DNA from: JAWSUT01 sp033549345
GTDB taxonomy: Bacteria; Bacillota; Dethiobacteria; Dethiobacterales; Dethiobacteraceae
Assembly: GCA_033549345.1 (NCBI GenBank)
Contig: JAWSUT010000036.1
Location: 1 to 24,540 of the forward strand
Length of the DNA: 24,540 bases
Reading direction: 5' to 3'
The notes beneath the pieces were generated by a model. The model worked only from the letters and a program-made list of their open reading frames with translations. It was not told the origin of the DNA and made no database searches. The stretch's first letter is position 1. The number at the start of each line of letters is the position of its first letter. A program made the position numbers and the translations under genes. Positions 1 to 7,354 of the stretch are shown piece after piece.

Positions 1-290
1 AGATCCTCTTTGATGCCGAGTTTCTCACCAATCTCATCCAGAAGATAAGTAGCCCCATAAAAGCTGCGTTTTACGCATTCTGCGGGTACCGGTCCTGGAT
101 TCTTGAGTCTTTCTGTTTCTTTGGCTTTCTTCTTTCTTGTGGGAACGATGTTGCCGGTAGCCGGATCCACTCTCCCAATAAGCTTGCGCTTTGCCCGGGA
201 CTGTTTTTTCTCCTTGTCCCAGTACGATACCGATTCGTAGGCGTATGTAATACCGGTTCTCTTATCTTTTTGGTGAACGATTGTGGCCAT
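1..290 (-). CDS. Transposase N-terminus, IS4/IS1634-like (partial, runs off left edge)
   Basis: The minus strand reads from an ATG at 288-290, behind a GGAGGG ribosome-binding site, to the window edge without a stop, giving about 96 residues. The start MATIVHQKDKRTG, then YAYESVSYWDKEKKQ and KRKLIGRVDPATG, resembles the basic N-terminal region of large DDE transposases of the IS4/IS1634 group common in Clostridia. The catalytic DDE core lies outside the window, so the family call rests on the N-terminus only. The gene has its own promoter and points away from the HD-domain gene. Nothing seen suggests that it is broken, but only the first fifth or so is visible. I could not identify the terminal inverted repeat; the element's right end must lie between the promoter and about position 410. 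Confidence 0.75.
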   Translation of the reverse strand, partial: MATIVHQKDKRTGITYAYESVSYWDKEKKQSRAKRKLIGRVDPATGNIVPTRKKKAKETERLKNPGPVPAECVKRSFYGATYLLDEIGEKLGIKED

Positions 291-301
291 GGATATCCCT
301 C

Positions 302-343
302 CCTCGTTATGTATATTGTAACACATAACGAGGTAAAAGTAAA
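302..343 (-). promoter_or_regulatory. Transposase promoter overlapped by an 11-bp inverted repeat
   Basis: On the minus strand a -35 TTTACT (338-343) and a -10 TACAAT (315-320) are separated by 17 bp, upstream of the transposase start at 290. A perfect inverted repeat, CCTCGTTATGT (302-312) and ACATAACGAGG (323-333) with a 10-bp spacer, spans the -10 box and the likely transcription start. The arrangement fits an operator or a hairpin at the mRNA 5' end that limits transposase expression. Either role is inference. Confidence 0.5.
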
Positions 344-412
344 GCATACATTGTCCAAAAACCCTTTATTTATCGGCTCTTAGAGCGGTTTCATCGTTAC
401 AGTATTTCGGGA

Positions 413-946
413 ATGCAGGATCAAAATGACAGCCTGATTAAGCATGCGCTGACCGTTGAAGCAGTTATGCTGCACTTCGCTGAGCTGCTGGGGGAAGACG
501 ATCCGGAAAAGTGGGGCATTATTGGCTTAATACACGACCTTGATTATGAAATGTATCCCGATGAGCACTGTAAGAAAACACACGAAATACTCCTGCAAAA
601 AAACTGGCCCGAAGATTATATTCACGCTGTTGTCAGCCACGGCTGGCAGCTTTGTTATGATGTTGAGCCTGTTGAGAAAATGGAAAAAATCCTCTATACA
701 ATTGATGAATTAACAGGCCTGATTGCGGCAACAGCCCTGATGCGGCCAAGCAGGAGCATTCTTGATACTGAAGTAAAATCGGTGAAGAAAAAGTGGAAGC
801 AAAAAGGATTTGCCGCCGGTGTAAACAGGGAAGTGATTGAAGAAGGGGCAAAAATGCTGGGAATGGACCTGGAACAGGTCATGGCTGAGACAATTAGAGG
901 GATGCAAAAAGCAGCAGAACGGATCGGCCTAAAAGGCGAATATTGA
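413..946 (+). CDS. HD-domain phosphohydrolase, probably N-terminally truncated
   Basis: This 177-residue protein matches the HD/HDIG family of metal-dependent phosphohydrolases. The metal-binding pattern is visible: His11 in LIKHALTVEAVM, the His41-Asp42 doublet in GLIHDLDYE, further histidines (52, 57, 71, 76), and Asp98 in YTIDELTGLIAA. Stand-alone family members of this type usually carry about 10-20 more residues before the LIKH helix. The ATG at 413 has no well-spaced ribosome-binding site. The same frame stays open upstream to 329, inside the transposase promoter region, without another ATG. The insertion sequence on the left may therefore have removed the native start. The substrate cannot be told. 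It is followed by the bidirectional terminator at 1055-1079. Confidence 0.8.
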   Translation: MQDQNDSLIKHALTVEAVMLHFAELLGEDDPEKWGIIGLIHDLDYEMYPDEHCKKTHEILLQKNWPEDYIHAVVSHGWQLCYDVEPVEKMEKILYTIDELTGLIAATALMRPSRSILDTEVKSVKKKWKQKGFAAGVNREVIEEGAKMLGMDLEQVMAETIRGMQKAAERIGLKGEY

Positions 947-1054
947 TAAGCATCGGCTACCCGGCCGCAGACGCCGCTCCCAGTGAAAGGCATTTCAGCC
1001 GCAAACCGCTTACGGACACTGTCTGCTATGAAACACATACCTGGAAATAACATA

Positions 1055-1079
1055 AAAAGCCCGGCGTAGCCGGGCTTTT
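1055..1079 (-). terminator. Bidirectional intrinsic terminator between the HD gene and dctM
   Basis: Perfect 11-bp stem AAAAGCCCGGC / GCCGGGCTTTT with a 3-nt loop. On the minus strand it is followed by five U residues, so it ends the dctPQM transcript. On the plus strand the stem runs into TTTTC and can also serve the HD-domain gene. It lies 2 bp beyond the dctM stop codon. Confidence 0.9.
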
Positions 1080-1080
1080 C

Positions 1081-2388
1081 TCAATTTATGATGTTTGGCA
1101 GAAAGGTAACTATTCCGGGAAACGTTATAAGTATGATAAGGCAGACAATAACGGCGCATAAAAATGGCCAGATACCTTTAAAAATGACTTCCAGGGGGAT
1201 ATGTGGCGCAACGCCTTTAATAATATAAACATTCATCCCGACCGGAGGGGTAATTACCCCCATGGCCACAACCATCACGATAATAACACCAAACCAAATC
1301 GGATTATATCCCAGAGTCTGCACAACCAAAGGATAGAAGATTGGAATTGTCAGCAGGATAAGCGCCAGAGCGTCAATAAAAAAGCCGAGTACAAGGTATA
1401 TCGCCAGAACAATTGCCATAACGGCATATGGCGGCAGAGGCAAAGATCCGGCCCAGCCCGCCAATTCAAAGGGGATACGGCTAATGGCCATAAAACGACC
1501 AAAGATCACTGCACCGGCGATCATCAACATGATCATCGCCGTGGTGCGGGTTGTATCCTGCAGAGATTTCCGCAGCTTATCCCAGTTTAAGCGCTTTTCC
1601 AGAAGTGCAACGCCAAGAACGCCGGCAACACCGACAGCACCTGCTTCAGTCGGGGTAAACCACCCGGCAAACAGGCCGCCAACAGAAAGGAGAAAAACAG
1701 CCATAGCTTCCCCCAAACCACCTTTGAGCGCCAGCACTCTTTCCCGCCAACTTGCCCTGGGGCCGGCAGGGCCCAGCCGGGGGTTGCGTAAAGTCAGCAA
1801 GTAGATGGTCCCCATAAACAGGCTCATGAGCAGAATACCGGGAATGATACCCGCAATAAACAGCTTGCCAACCGATTGTTCCGTGGCCATACCGTAAACA
1901 ATAAAGATAACGCTGGGAGGAATTAATACGCCGAGCACACCGCCTGCAGCAATACTTGATGTGGCCAGTGAGGTGTCGTATTCATATTTCTCCATCTCAG
2001 GTAACGCAATTGCTGCCATGGTGGCAGCGGTGGCTGTATTTGAGCCACAGATAGCACCGAAGGTGCCGCAGGCGATTTGTGTGGCAATCGCCAGGCCACC
2101 CGGCCAGTGACCGATCAGCTTATAGGCAAACACATACAGGTTGGTGCCGATGCCGGAATAAAAGGCAAGGAAGCCCATCCAGACAAACATCGCTATTACA
2201 CTCAAAGAATAAGAAGTAAAATTGCCAAATAACTCTCTGGATATCATATGAAACCCGGCTGAGAAACTGCTTAAGCTGGCAAAACCCAGGAAACCGACGA
2301 GCGTCATAGCAAAAGCGATGGGCATTTTCAGAGCAATCAGAACAAAAAAGATGAAAATGCCCACCACTCCAATTATAACTTCCATCAT
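1081..2388 (-). CDS. dctM: TRAP transporter large membrane subunit (DctM)
   Basis: A 435-residue, very hydrophobic protein with about a dozen predicted membrane segments, the normal length for the TRAP large permease. Family hallmarks are the segment GGVLGVLIPPSVIFIVYGM, where helix breaks at the Pro pair help form the transport path, the later repeat-related ITPPVGMNVYIIKG, and the conserved GFFIDALALILLTIPIF stretch. With DctQ it forms the Na+-driven membrane complex that accepts ligand from DctP. Its ATG overlaps the dctQ stop by one base (TAATG), so the two are translationally coupled. The terminator at 1055-1079 follows directly. The substrate cannot be read from the membrane subunit. 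Confidence 0.95.
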   Translation of the reverse strand: MMEVIIGVVGIFIFFVLIALKMPIAFAMTLVGFLGFASLSSFSAGFHMISRELFGNFTSYSLSVIAMFVWMGFLAFYSGIGTNLYVFAYKLIGHWPGGLAIATQIACGTFGAICGSNTATAATMAAIALPEMEKYEYDTSLATSSIAAGGVLGVLIPPSVIFIVYGMATEQSVGKLFIAGIIPGILLMSLFMGTIYLLTLRNPRLGPAGPRASWRERVLALKGGLGEAMAVFLLSVGGLFAGWFTPTEAGAVGVAGVLGVALLEKRLNWDKLRKSLQDTTRTTAMIMLMIAGAVIFGRFMAISRIPFELAGWAGSLPLPPYAVMAIVLAIYLVLGFFIDALALILLTIPIFYPLVVQTLGYNPIWFGVIIVMVVAMGVITPPVGMNVYIIKGVAPHIPLEVIFKGIWPFLCAVIVCLIILITFPGIVTFLPNIIN

Positions 2389-2924
2389 TATATCGCCTTC
2401 TCTGCCAGTTGACTAACCTGCGCTGCTTTTTGGCCGCGGACAACTCCGATACTTAGCGCAAGCTCCCCGATTAACTGGACAAGCAGAACGAACCAAAAGC
2501 CCACCAGGCCTAATGTAACAAGGCCAATAATCGGATACACTGCAATCTGTGCCGTCGCCGACACCAGGTTAGCTGCTCTTGTGCTGCCTGCGTAGGTCAA
2601 CATTGACCAAATAACGCCGCCCCACAGGGTAACACTAACGGTTGAAACAAGCACGGAAACAGCTTTTTGTGCCGCCTTCGGCAGGCGGTCAACAACGAAG
2701 CCCACGGCAATATGACCGTCCATGCGTGCACAGTTTGCCAGAGCAAAGCTAACGCCCATCGCCGTAAGATAACCAACGAGTTCATAATTGCCCAAAATAG
2801 GCTGCTTAAAGATGCCACGCAGCAGAATGTTGGCAATAATGAGCACCATTACAGTAAAAAAGCATCCGGCGGCAATCATGTCAAAGAAGCTGCTTAATTT
2901 TTCAATCATGGTTAACTTCTTCAT
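2388..2924 (-). CDS. dctQ: TRAP transporter small membrane subunit (DctQ)
   Basis: A 178-residue protein with four predicted membrane segments: about 12-36, 47-62, 86-107 and 127-158. This is the usual topology and size of the TRAP small permease. The first segment ends in IANILLRGIFKQPILGNYEL, a typical DctQ pattern, and the ANCARMDGHIAV loop matches the conserved R-x-x-x-H-I/V motif between helices 2 and 3. It starts 15 bp after dctP behind a GAGGT ribosome-binding site and overlaps dctM by one base. It is the middle gene of the operon and holds DctM in the functional complex. Basis: sequence for topology and motif, family knowledge for role. Confidence 0.93.
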   Translation of the reverse strand: MKKLTMIEKLSSFFDMIAAGCFFTVMVLIIANILLRGIFKQPILGNYELVGYLTAMGVSFALANCARMDGHIAVGFVVDRLPKAAQKAVSVLVSTVSVTLWGGVIWSMLTYAGSTRAANLVSATAQIAVYPIIGLVTLGLVGFWFVLLVQLIGELALSIGVVRGQKAAQVSQLAEKAI

Positions 2925-2939
2925 AGTTTTTACCTCAAC

Positions 2940-4001
2940 TTACCTATATTCCTGATTATACTTGTCTGCCAAACTGTTAACCAGCTCAAGCGCTTCCGCT
3001 CCGGACTGCCCTACCGTTTCAACAAACTCAGTCTGAATCGGTTCAATCAACGTAAGCCACTGTTCTATTTCGTCTTCCGGTAATTCAATGACTTCCATGC
3101 CATGTTCGGAAACAGCGTAGGAATACGCAGATTCATTTTGTGAATCCCATAAGCTCATGGCTACGTCTGTAAAGTAGCGCTCGTTTATCTCTAAAATAGT
3201 TTCCTGATCCTGCGGTGTGATGGAGTCCCAAACATCCAGGTTAACATTAATAAAGAAGAGAGTATTGTAAAGGAATGGTGTCAGTGTCAAATACTCTGTA
3301 ACCTCTGCCTGATTCCACCCTTGCAGGACTTCAACCGGACCAAGGTTTCCTTTAACCACACCCTTTGAAAGTGCCTCATATGCTTCGGACTGTGCCATAG
3401 CCACCGGCGAAGCACCCAGTGCCTGCAGTGTTTTTGCGCTTAGGCCCGTAGCCCTGACTGTCAGTGCCTGTAAATCATTAAGATTTCTCACGGGTTCCTT
3501 CGTGTATAAATCCCCCGGGCCCGTTGCAAAGACCATCATAAGTTTTGTATCCTGCACTTCCGCCGGGTTTAACTCCTGAATACCGTCCCAGGCAACTTTA
3601 CTGGCTACTTTTGAATTTGAATAAGTAACGCCCGGCAGTTCAAACGCCTCTAACAGCGGAAACCTGCCCCTGGTATACGCAAAGCATGATAAGCCCATTT
3701 CCGCTACCTGCGTCGCAACACCGTCATAAATGGCATCGGCCTGTAAAAGCGTCTGACCGGGATAACTGGTAATTTTCACCCTGCCCTCTGTGGCCGCTGC
3801 TATCTCTTCCGCCCACGGCTGAACTAACTCAACTTCAACAGGATGCGTTGCCGGGAAAAAATGAGCCAGCTTAATGTTAACGGCATCCTGTGCAGCGTTA
3901 TCTGAGCATCCTGATGCAAACACCATGAGTACCAACATCATTGCCAAAAAAACATAAACTACGCGGACTGTTCCCCGCTTCTTACCGATTTCTTTTGCCA
4001 T
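2940..4001 (-). CDS. dctP: TRAP transporter substrate-binding lipoprotein (DctP)
   Basis: A 353-residue extracytoplasmic solute receptor. Residues 11-32 form a lipoprotein signal ending in the lipobox FASGC, so the mature protein is anchored at Cys32, as expected in a Gram-positive cell. The DctP fold is recognisable from NIKLAHFFPATHPVEVE, VKITSYPGQTLLQADAIYDGV and NLNDLQALTVRATG. Arg183 in VRATG is the position that usually contacts the ligand carboxylate in TRAP receptors, so an organic acid ligand is likely but unproven. The ATG at 3999-4001 follows a strong GGAGG site. It is the first gene of the dctPQM operon and is preceded by a structured leader and attenuator-like hairpin. Confidence 0.95.
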   Translation of the reverse strand: MAKEIGKKRGTVRVVYVFLAMMLVLMVFASGCSDNAAQDAVNIKLAHFFPATHPVEVELVQPWAEEIAAATEGRVKITSYPGQTLLQADAIYDGVATQVAEMGLSCFAYTRGRFPLLEAFELPGVTYSNSKVASKVAWDGIQELNPAEVQDTKLMMVFATGPGDLYTKEPVRNLNDLQALTVRATGLSAKTLQALGASPVAMAQSEAYEALSKGVVKGNLGPVEVLQGWNQAEVTEYLTLTPFLYNTLFFINVNLDVWDSITPQDQETILEINERYFTDVAMSLWDSQNESAYSYAVSEHGMEVIELPEDEIEQWLTLIEPIQTEFVETVGQSGAEALELVNSLADKYNQEYR

Positions 4002-4020
4002 TTAACCGTCCTCCCATTTT

Positions 4021-4200
4021 ACGCGTAATAACAAAAAAACCCCACTATGCGGGGGTTACAGAAGGAACGGCATGGCACATCACCCTAAATTGCGATTAGG
4101 CTCACTAATCACACAGGTACTTTAACGCTCAGCTACCATTCTACCTGTAAACCCGAAAACCTTCCTACCATCTACCGTGCTATCCAAAAGACTCTACAAT
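4021..4200 (-). ncRNA. Structured dctP leader, candidate riboswitch or attenuator of unknown class
   Basis: The roughly 190-nt untranslated leader between the promoter and dctP holds several pairable elements. ACAGGTA pairs with TACCTGT (7 bp around a 22-nt interior). GATTAG-TGAGC-CTAATC is a perfect 6-bp hairpin directly 3' of it. The terminal CCCC/GGGG terminator comes last. Two similar purine-rich runs, GGTAGATGGTAG and GGTAGAATGGTAG, occur in its 5' half. I do not recognise a T-box, SAM, TPP, cobalamin, lysine, glycine, purine or cyclic-di-GMP signature. No leader peptide of convincing length is visible. Function as a ligand- or protein-sensing switch is inference from architecture. Confidence 0.4.
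4032..4057 (-). terminator. Attenuator-like terminator just before dctP
   Basis: On the minus strand AACCCC, an 8-nt loop and GGGGTT are followed by a run of seven T residues: an intrinsic terminator 30 bp before the dctP start and downstream of its promoter. A terminator inside a 5' leader usually means conditional termination. Upstream GGGTTTAC (minus strand, near 4146-4155) can pair with GTAACCC, the 5' arm of the terminator, giving a candidate antiterminator. Confidence 0.65.
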
Positions 4201-4204
4201 TCTT

Positions 4205-4255
4205 ATACTACACATGATGTGGCACTGTTGTCAATATTAACTTCTGCGAATTAAC
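4205..4255 (-). promoter_or_regulatory. dctPQM promoter with upstream direct repeat
   Basis: Minus-strand TTGACA (4229-4234) and TAGTAT (4205-4210) with an 18-bp spacer. Immediately upstream the plus-strand hexamer ATTAAC occurs twice (4236-4241 and 4250-4255), 14 bp apart and abutting the -35 box, as an activator site might. Predicted transcript start is near 4198, leaving about 195 nt of leader before dctP. Confidence 0.7.
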
Positions 4256-4303
4256 GTATGCAAAATCATGCCGGCCGCATTGGCATTTACGTTTGATTCT
4301 ATC

Positions 4304-5767
4304 TCAGGTACCGCAAAAGGTTCTGTAAGGACGTGCGGACGGCGCAGGCGGCGTGGAGTACTCAGCCTGCTCGGGAGAGGGGTTGTAGGGGTTTCCAAGG
4401 ACATCAAGCAGCCGCTCCATCACACGATAGTCTTCTTGTTTCACTGCAGCTGCCAATGCTTCTTCTACCCGGTGGTTGCGGGGGATTACTGCAGGATTGC
4501 TTCTTTGCATCAACTGCCTGGATGCTGCTTGCGATTCCTGCTGCCTGCCCCGTCTTGCCTGCCAGCGCTCTTGCCAATTGGTAAACTCTGCGGAACCAAA
4601 CATGTCTGTATCCTCCCGCTCATCAAATGTTAGTGTACGAAAAGTATTGGTATAGTCCGCTCGATACGTGTGCATCAGGCTAAGCAGGTCTGCAAACAGA
4701 GATTCGTCCTGCGGTTCTGTGTTAAAGATTCCCAGTTTTGCTTTCATGCCTTTAAGCCAATTACAACGATATAACTCAGGATAAGCTGAAATTGCTTCCT
4801 GCGCCAGACTGAGAGCCTGGTTCTGATTCTCATGTAAAAGCGGCAGCAGGGTTTCAGCAAACCGGGCAAGATTCCACCCGCCGATTTGGGGCTGGTTACC
4901 ATAGGCATAACGGCCCTGCGCGTCAATGGAGCTAAACACCGTTGCCGGGTCATACGTATCCATAAAGGCACAAGGGCCATAATCAATGGTCTCGCCACTA
5001 ACGGTCATGTTGTCGGTGTTCATGACACCGTGCACAAACCCAACCAACTGCCATTGTGCAATCAAACCGGCCTGACGCTTAATCACTTCCCGGAGCAGGG
5101 AAAGATAGGGGTTCGAATTCGTGTCAGCGCCCGGGAAATGACGTTGCAATGTATAATCAGCCAGAATTCGGAGATCTTCGGCTGTCCCCCATTGTGAGAC
5201 GTATTGAAAGGTGCCCACGCGCAGGTGACTGGCGGCCACGCGGGTCAAAATTGCACCCGGCAACCCGGTTTCACGAAAAACTGTCTCACCGGTTGTCACC
5301 ACCGCCAGGCTGCGGGTGGTCGCTATACCAAGCCCATGCATGGCTTCACTGATGATATATTCACGCAGCATCGGACCAAGTGTCGCCCGACCATCTCCCC
5401 TGCGGGAATACGGCGTTTTCCCTGAGCCTTTGAGCTGGATATCAAACCGTTCACCCCGTGGCGTGAGCTGCTCACCAAGCAAATGAGCCCGGCCGTCCCC
5501 CAACATGGTAAAATGCCCGAACTGATGTCCCGCGTAAGCCTGGGCAAGCGGCTCTGCGCCTTCGGGAACACGGTTTCCGGCCAGAACCGCCACGCCCTCA
5601 CTGCTTTGCAGCATCCGGACGTTTAGCCCCAGAGCAGTTGCCAACGTATCATTGAGAATAATCAGCTTCGGTGAGCGAACCGGAGTAGGATTCAGACTTG
5701 TAAAGAATGATTTCGGAAGACGGGCATAGCTGTTGTCAAAGTTCCATTCTTTATTTCTCTTTGTCAT
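4304..5767 (-). CDS. selO: Protein adenylyltransferase SelO (YdiU/UPF0061)
   Basis: A 487-residue member of the SelO pseudokinase family, which transfers AMP from ATP to protein Ser/Thr/Tyr residues and is linked to redox stress. Length and motifs are standard: AGHQFGHFTMLGDGRAHLLGE (about 79-99), QLKGSGKTPYSRRGDGRA with the ATP-phosphate-binding Lys near 113, the EAMHGLGIATTRSL helix, and the NTDNM...DYGPCAFMD metal-binding stretch. The C-terminal Cys in TFCGT occupies the place of the selenocysteine of animal homologues. I placed the start at the ATG at 5765-5767, behind AAGGAG at good spacing. The open frame extends 60 codons further but has no family similarity there. It stands alone, ending about 70 bp before the dctP promoter region. 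Confidence 0.93.
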   Translation of the reverse strand: MTKRNKEWNFDNSYARLPKSFFTSLNPTPVRSPKLIILNDTLATALGLNVRMLQSSEGVAVLAGNRVPEGAEPLAQAYAGHQFGHFTMLGDGRAHLLGEQLTPRGERFDIQLKGSGKTPYSRRGDGRATLGPMLREYIISEAMHGLGIATTRSLAVVTTGETVFRETGLPGAILTRVAASHLRVGTFQYVSQWGTAEDLRILADYTLQRHFPGADTNSNPYLSLLREVIKRQAGLIAQWQLVGFVHGVMNTDNMTVSGETIDYGPCAFMDTYDPATVFSSIDAQGRYAYGNQPQIGGWNLARFAETLLPLLHENQNQALSLAQEAISAYPELYRCNWLKGMKAKLGIFNTEPQDESLFADLLSLMHTYRADYTNTFRTLTFDEREDTDMFGSAEFTNWQERWQARRGRQQESQAASRQLMQRSNPAVIPRNHRVEEALAAAVKQEDYRVMERLLDVLGNPYNPSPEQAEYSTPPAPSARPYRTFCGT

Positions 5768-5818
5768 CGTATCTCCTTTTCTATTTGTGTTTACTTTAGC
5801 TTTCTCTTTTAGACAAAG

Positions 5819-5850
5819 AAAAAGACGTGGACAATACGTCCAAGTCTTTT
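5819..5850 (-). terminator. Terminator after the DUF1540 gene
   Basis: Minus-strand hairpin AAAGAC, one mismatch, TGGAC, GTATT loop, GTCCA, mismatch, GTCTTT, then a T run. It separates the DUF1540 gene from selO, although readthrough into selO is possible. It closely resembles the hairpin at 6181-6210. Confidence 0.75.
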
Positions 5851-5882
5851 CCTGTGTGCTAATTTTTATAAGTACCGAAAAG

Positions 5883-6035
5883 TTAACATTTATCGGCCTT
5901 AAATGTTTCACAAAAAGTTGCATCAGCACTACAGTCTTCTGCGCCATTGGATTTTACCTGAACCCTCTCCGCAGTACAGTTCATGTCTTGCCAATAATCG
6001 CAATTACTGACTCCGCACATAATTTTGTCAGCCAT
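5883..6035 (-). CDS. DUF1540 cysteine-rich miniprotein
   Basis: A 50-residue gene too short for ordinary ORF cut-offs. It starts with ATG at 6033-6035 behind a near-perfect AAGGAGGTGA site and ends with TAA at 5883-5885. The product begins MADKIMCGVSNCDYW and contains six cysteines (7, 12, 20, 35, 42, 50). The spacing and the pattern C-x4-C-x-Y-W...N-x-C-x-A...V...G-A...C-x-T/E-F match the DUF1540 family. That family consists of very small proteins of Clostridia and Bacilli, often in spore formers. The Cys pattern suggests metal binding, but function is unknown. It has its own promoter and terminator, so it is a separate unit between selO and the dehydrogenase gene. Confidence 0.88.
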   Translation of the reverse strand: MADKIMCGVSNCDYWQDMNCTAERVQVKSNGAEDCSADATFCETFKADKC

Positions 6036-6084
6036 GATTTCACCTCCTTGTCCATAATGATATACTTTTGTGCCCCTACAGACA

Positions 6085-6127
6085 TTAATATTTTAATAAC
6101 AGTTTGGCTCAAGGGAATATTTCCCTT
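6085..6127 (-). promoter_or_regulatory. Probable promoter of the DUF1540 gene with adjacent inverted repeat
   Basis: Minus-strand TTGAGC (6107-6112) and TATTAA (6085-6090) with a 16-bp spacer. The inverted repeat AAGGGAA-TAT-TTCCCTT (6111-6127) touches the -35 box and may be a regulator site. Confidence 0.45.
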
Positions 6128-6180
6128 ACAAACCCCTGATAGTCAAGGAGCACGCTTTTCTGCATACAGATGACTATAAA

Positions 6181-6210
6181 AAAGACCTGAACAGAAATGT
6201 CCAGGTCTTT
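6181..6210 (-). terminator. Terminator of the short-chain dehydrogenase gene
   Basis: A 9-bp stem AAAGACCTG / CAGGTCTTT, extended by ACA/TGT after one mismatch, with a GAAA/TTTC loop. On the minus strand it is followed by six T residues and lies 32 bp after the dehydrogenase stop. Confidence 0.85.
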
Positions 6211-6241
6211 GATATTGCGCTCCGGTTCGGGTACCGGTTCA

Positions 6242-7063
6242 TCAAATGTTACTTTTCATCTGCCTGATGATTCTGTAAAACATGTTTGGAATAAATTCAG
6301 GGAGTGCCCGATGCATCCACCAGTACACTTTATGTTTGTTGGGTGCAACGATAATCCCCTTATTTTTTTTAACTCCACTCATGATTTGCCCGATACAGTC
6401 GTCAGGCGTAAGAAAATTCATGCTCTGATTCATTTTTTTGTTTTTTTCTGAATTAAGATACTCAGAAACATTTAACGTTGTATTTTGGATATTCGTTCTA
6501 AGATATCCCGGGCACAAAGTGCTTACTTTGATACCATATTGTTTGGCTTCTGACCTTAAACTCAAGGAAAAACCTACTACAGCATGCTTGCTGGATGAAT
6601 AACTTGTCGTTAATCCTCCAGGTATAAGACCGGCCAGAGATGCGGTATTAATAATATGACCGAATCCTTGCCTGATCATTATCGGATAAACGTAATAGCA
6701 TCCGTAAATCACACCCCATAGATTAACATCCAGTATCTTCTTCCATTGTTCTAAGCTGATGTCCTGAAATTCTCCATTTACTGAGATTCCGGCATTGTTA
6801 AACAGAAAGTCAATTTGCCCATACTGTTTTGCCGTATTTTCAATTAAATCTTTCATTTCTTGTGGGTTGGATATGTCGACATGTACAGCTTGCCCCCTGC
6901 CACCATTGGCAGTAACAAACGCCTCCGTCTCCAGTGCTCCATCCAGATTACAATCTGCAATAACAACAAGAGAACCATGCTGCGCTAAATAAGTACAGAT
7001 TGATTTCCCGATTCCTGAAGCGCCGCCTGTTATAATTGCAACCTTATTTGCAAATATGTTCAT
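6242..7063 (-). CDS. Short-chain dehydrogenase/reductase (SDR)
   Basis: A 273-residue classical SDR with a Rossmann fold. The cofactor loop TGGASGIG is at 12-19, Asp37 at the end of beta-2 favours NAD(H) over NADP(H), and NNAG is at 89-92. The catalytic tetrad is Asn114, Ser142, Tyr155 and Lys159 (Y-x-x-x-K). The C-terminal third, with a Trp/Met-rich tail (KVYWWMHRALPEFIPNMFYRI), resembles SDRs acting on large or lipid-like alcohols, but the substrate is unknown. The ATG at 7061-7063 follows AGGGAGGATGAA. An extended -10 (TGCTATACT) lies on the minus strand within 7064-7200. It is monocistronic, ending in the hairpin at 6181-6210, and divergent from purL. Confidence 0.93.
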   Translation of the reverse strand: MNIFANKVAIITGGASGIGKSICTYLAQHGSLVVIADCNLDGALETEAFVTANGGRGQAVHVDISNPQEMKDLIENTAKQYGQIDFLFNNAGISVNGEFQDISLEQWKKILDVNLWGVIYGCYYVYPIMIRQGFGHIINTASLAGLIPGGLTTSYSSSKHAVVGFSLSLRSEAKQYGIKVSTLCPGYLRTNIQNTTLNVSEYLNSEKNKKMNQSMNFLTPDDCIGQIMSGVKKNKGIIVAPNKHKVYWWMHRALPEFIPNMFYRIIRQMKSNI

Positions 7064-7354
7064 TTCATCCTCCCTGAAAACAAAATAGATATCTCAGGTC
7101 AGTAATAAACTATGATTTTTACTACTCCGCTTCTATTTCAGTATAGCATTGTCTGCAGCACATCGTCTATTATCATGAAAATATGGTGTTATTCTACTTT
7201 CCAGGGCTATATTTCAAAAACGATGTCTGTAAAATTTGTGTTGTATATTGACAGGAAACTACCACTCAGCAGGGAAAATATATTATAATGATTGTTACAG
7301 CAGTTTTTAGGATCATAAAGAGAATGAATAGCTATAGAAATGAGGGTGAGTCGC

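Noticed and set aside
1201..1804. Plus-strand ORFs inside dctM
   Set aside because: Shadows of a long, well-conserved membrane-protein gene; composition is that of antisense frames.
4021..4200. T-box or lysine riboswitch before dctP
   Set aside because: AGGGTG and GGTAGA-like fragments occur, but the conserved T-box core and the lysine-element junction sequences are absent.
4268..4306. TGA at the end of selO read as selenocysteine
   Set aside because: The gene already ends in the Cys-containing TFCGT tail usual in bacteria, and the readthrough is not family-like.
5733..6173. 146-codon plus-strand ORF opposite selO and the DUF1540 gene
   Set aside because: It is antisense to two well-supported genes and terminators, with no ribosome-binding site.
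7248..7289. TTGACA plus TATAAT as a purL promoter
   Set aside because: The two boxes are 30 bp apart, far from the 16-18 bp needed; the true promoter is not clear.
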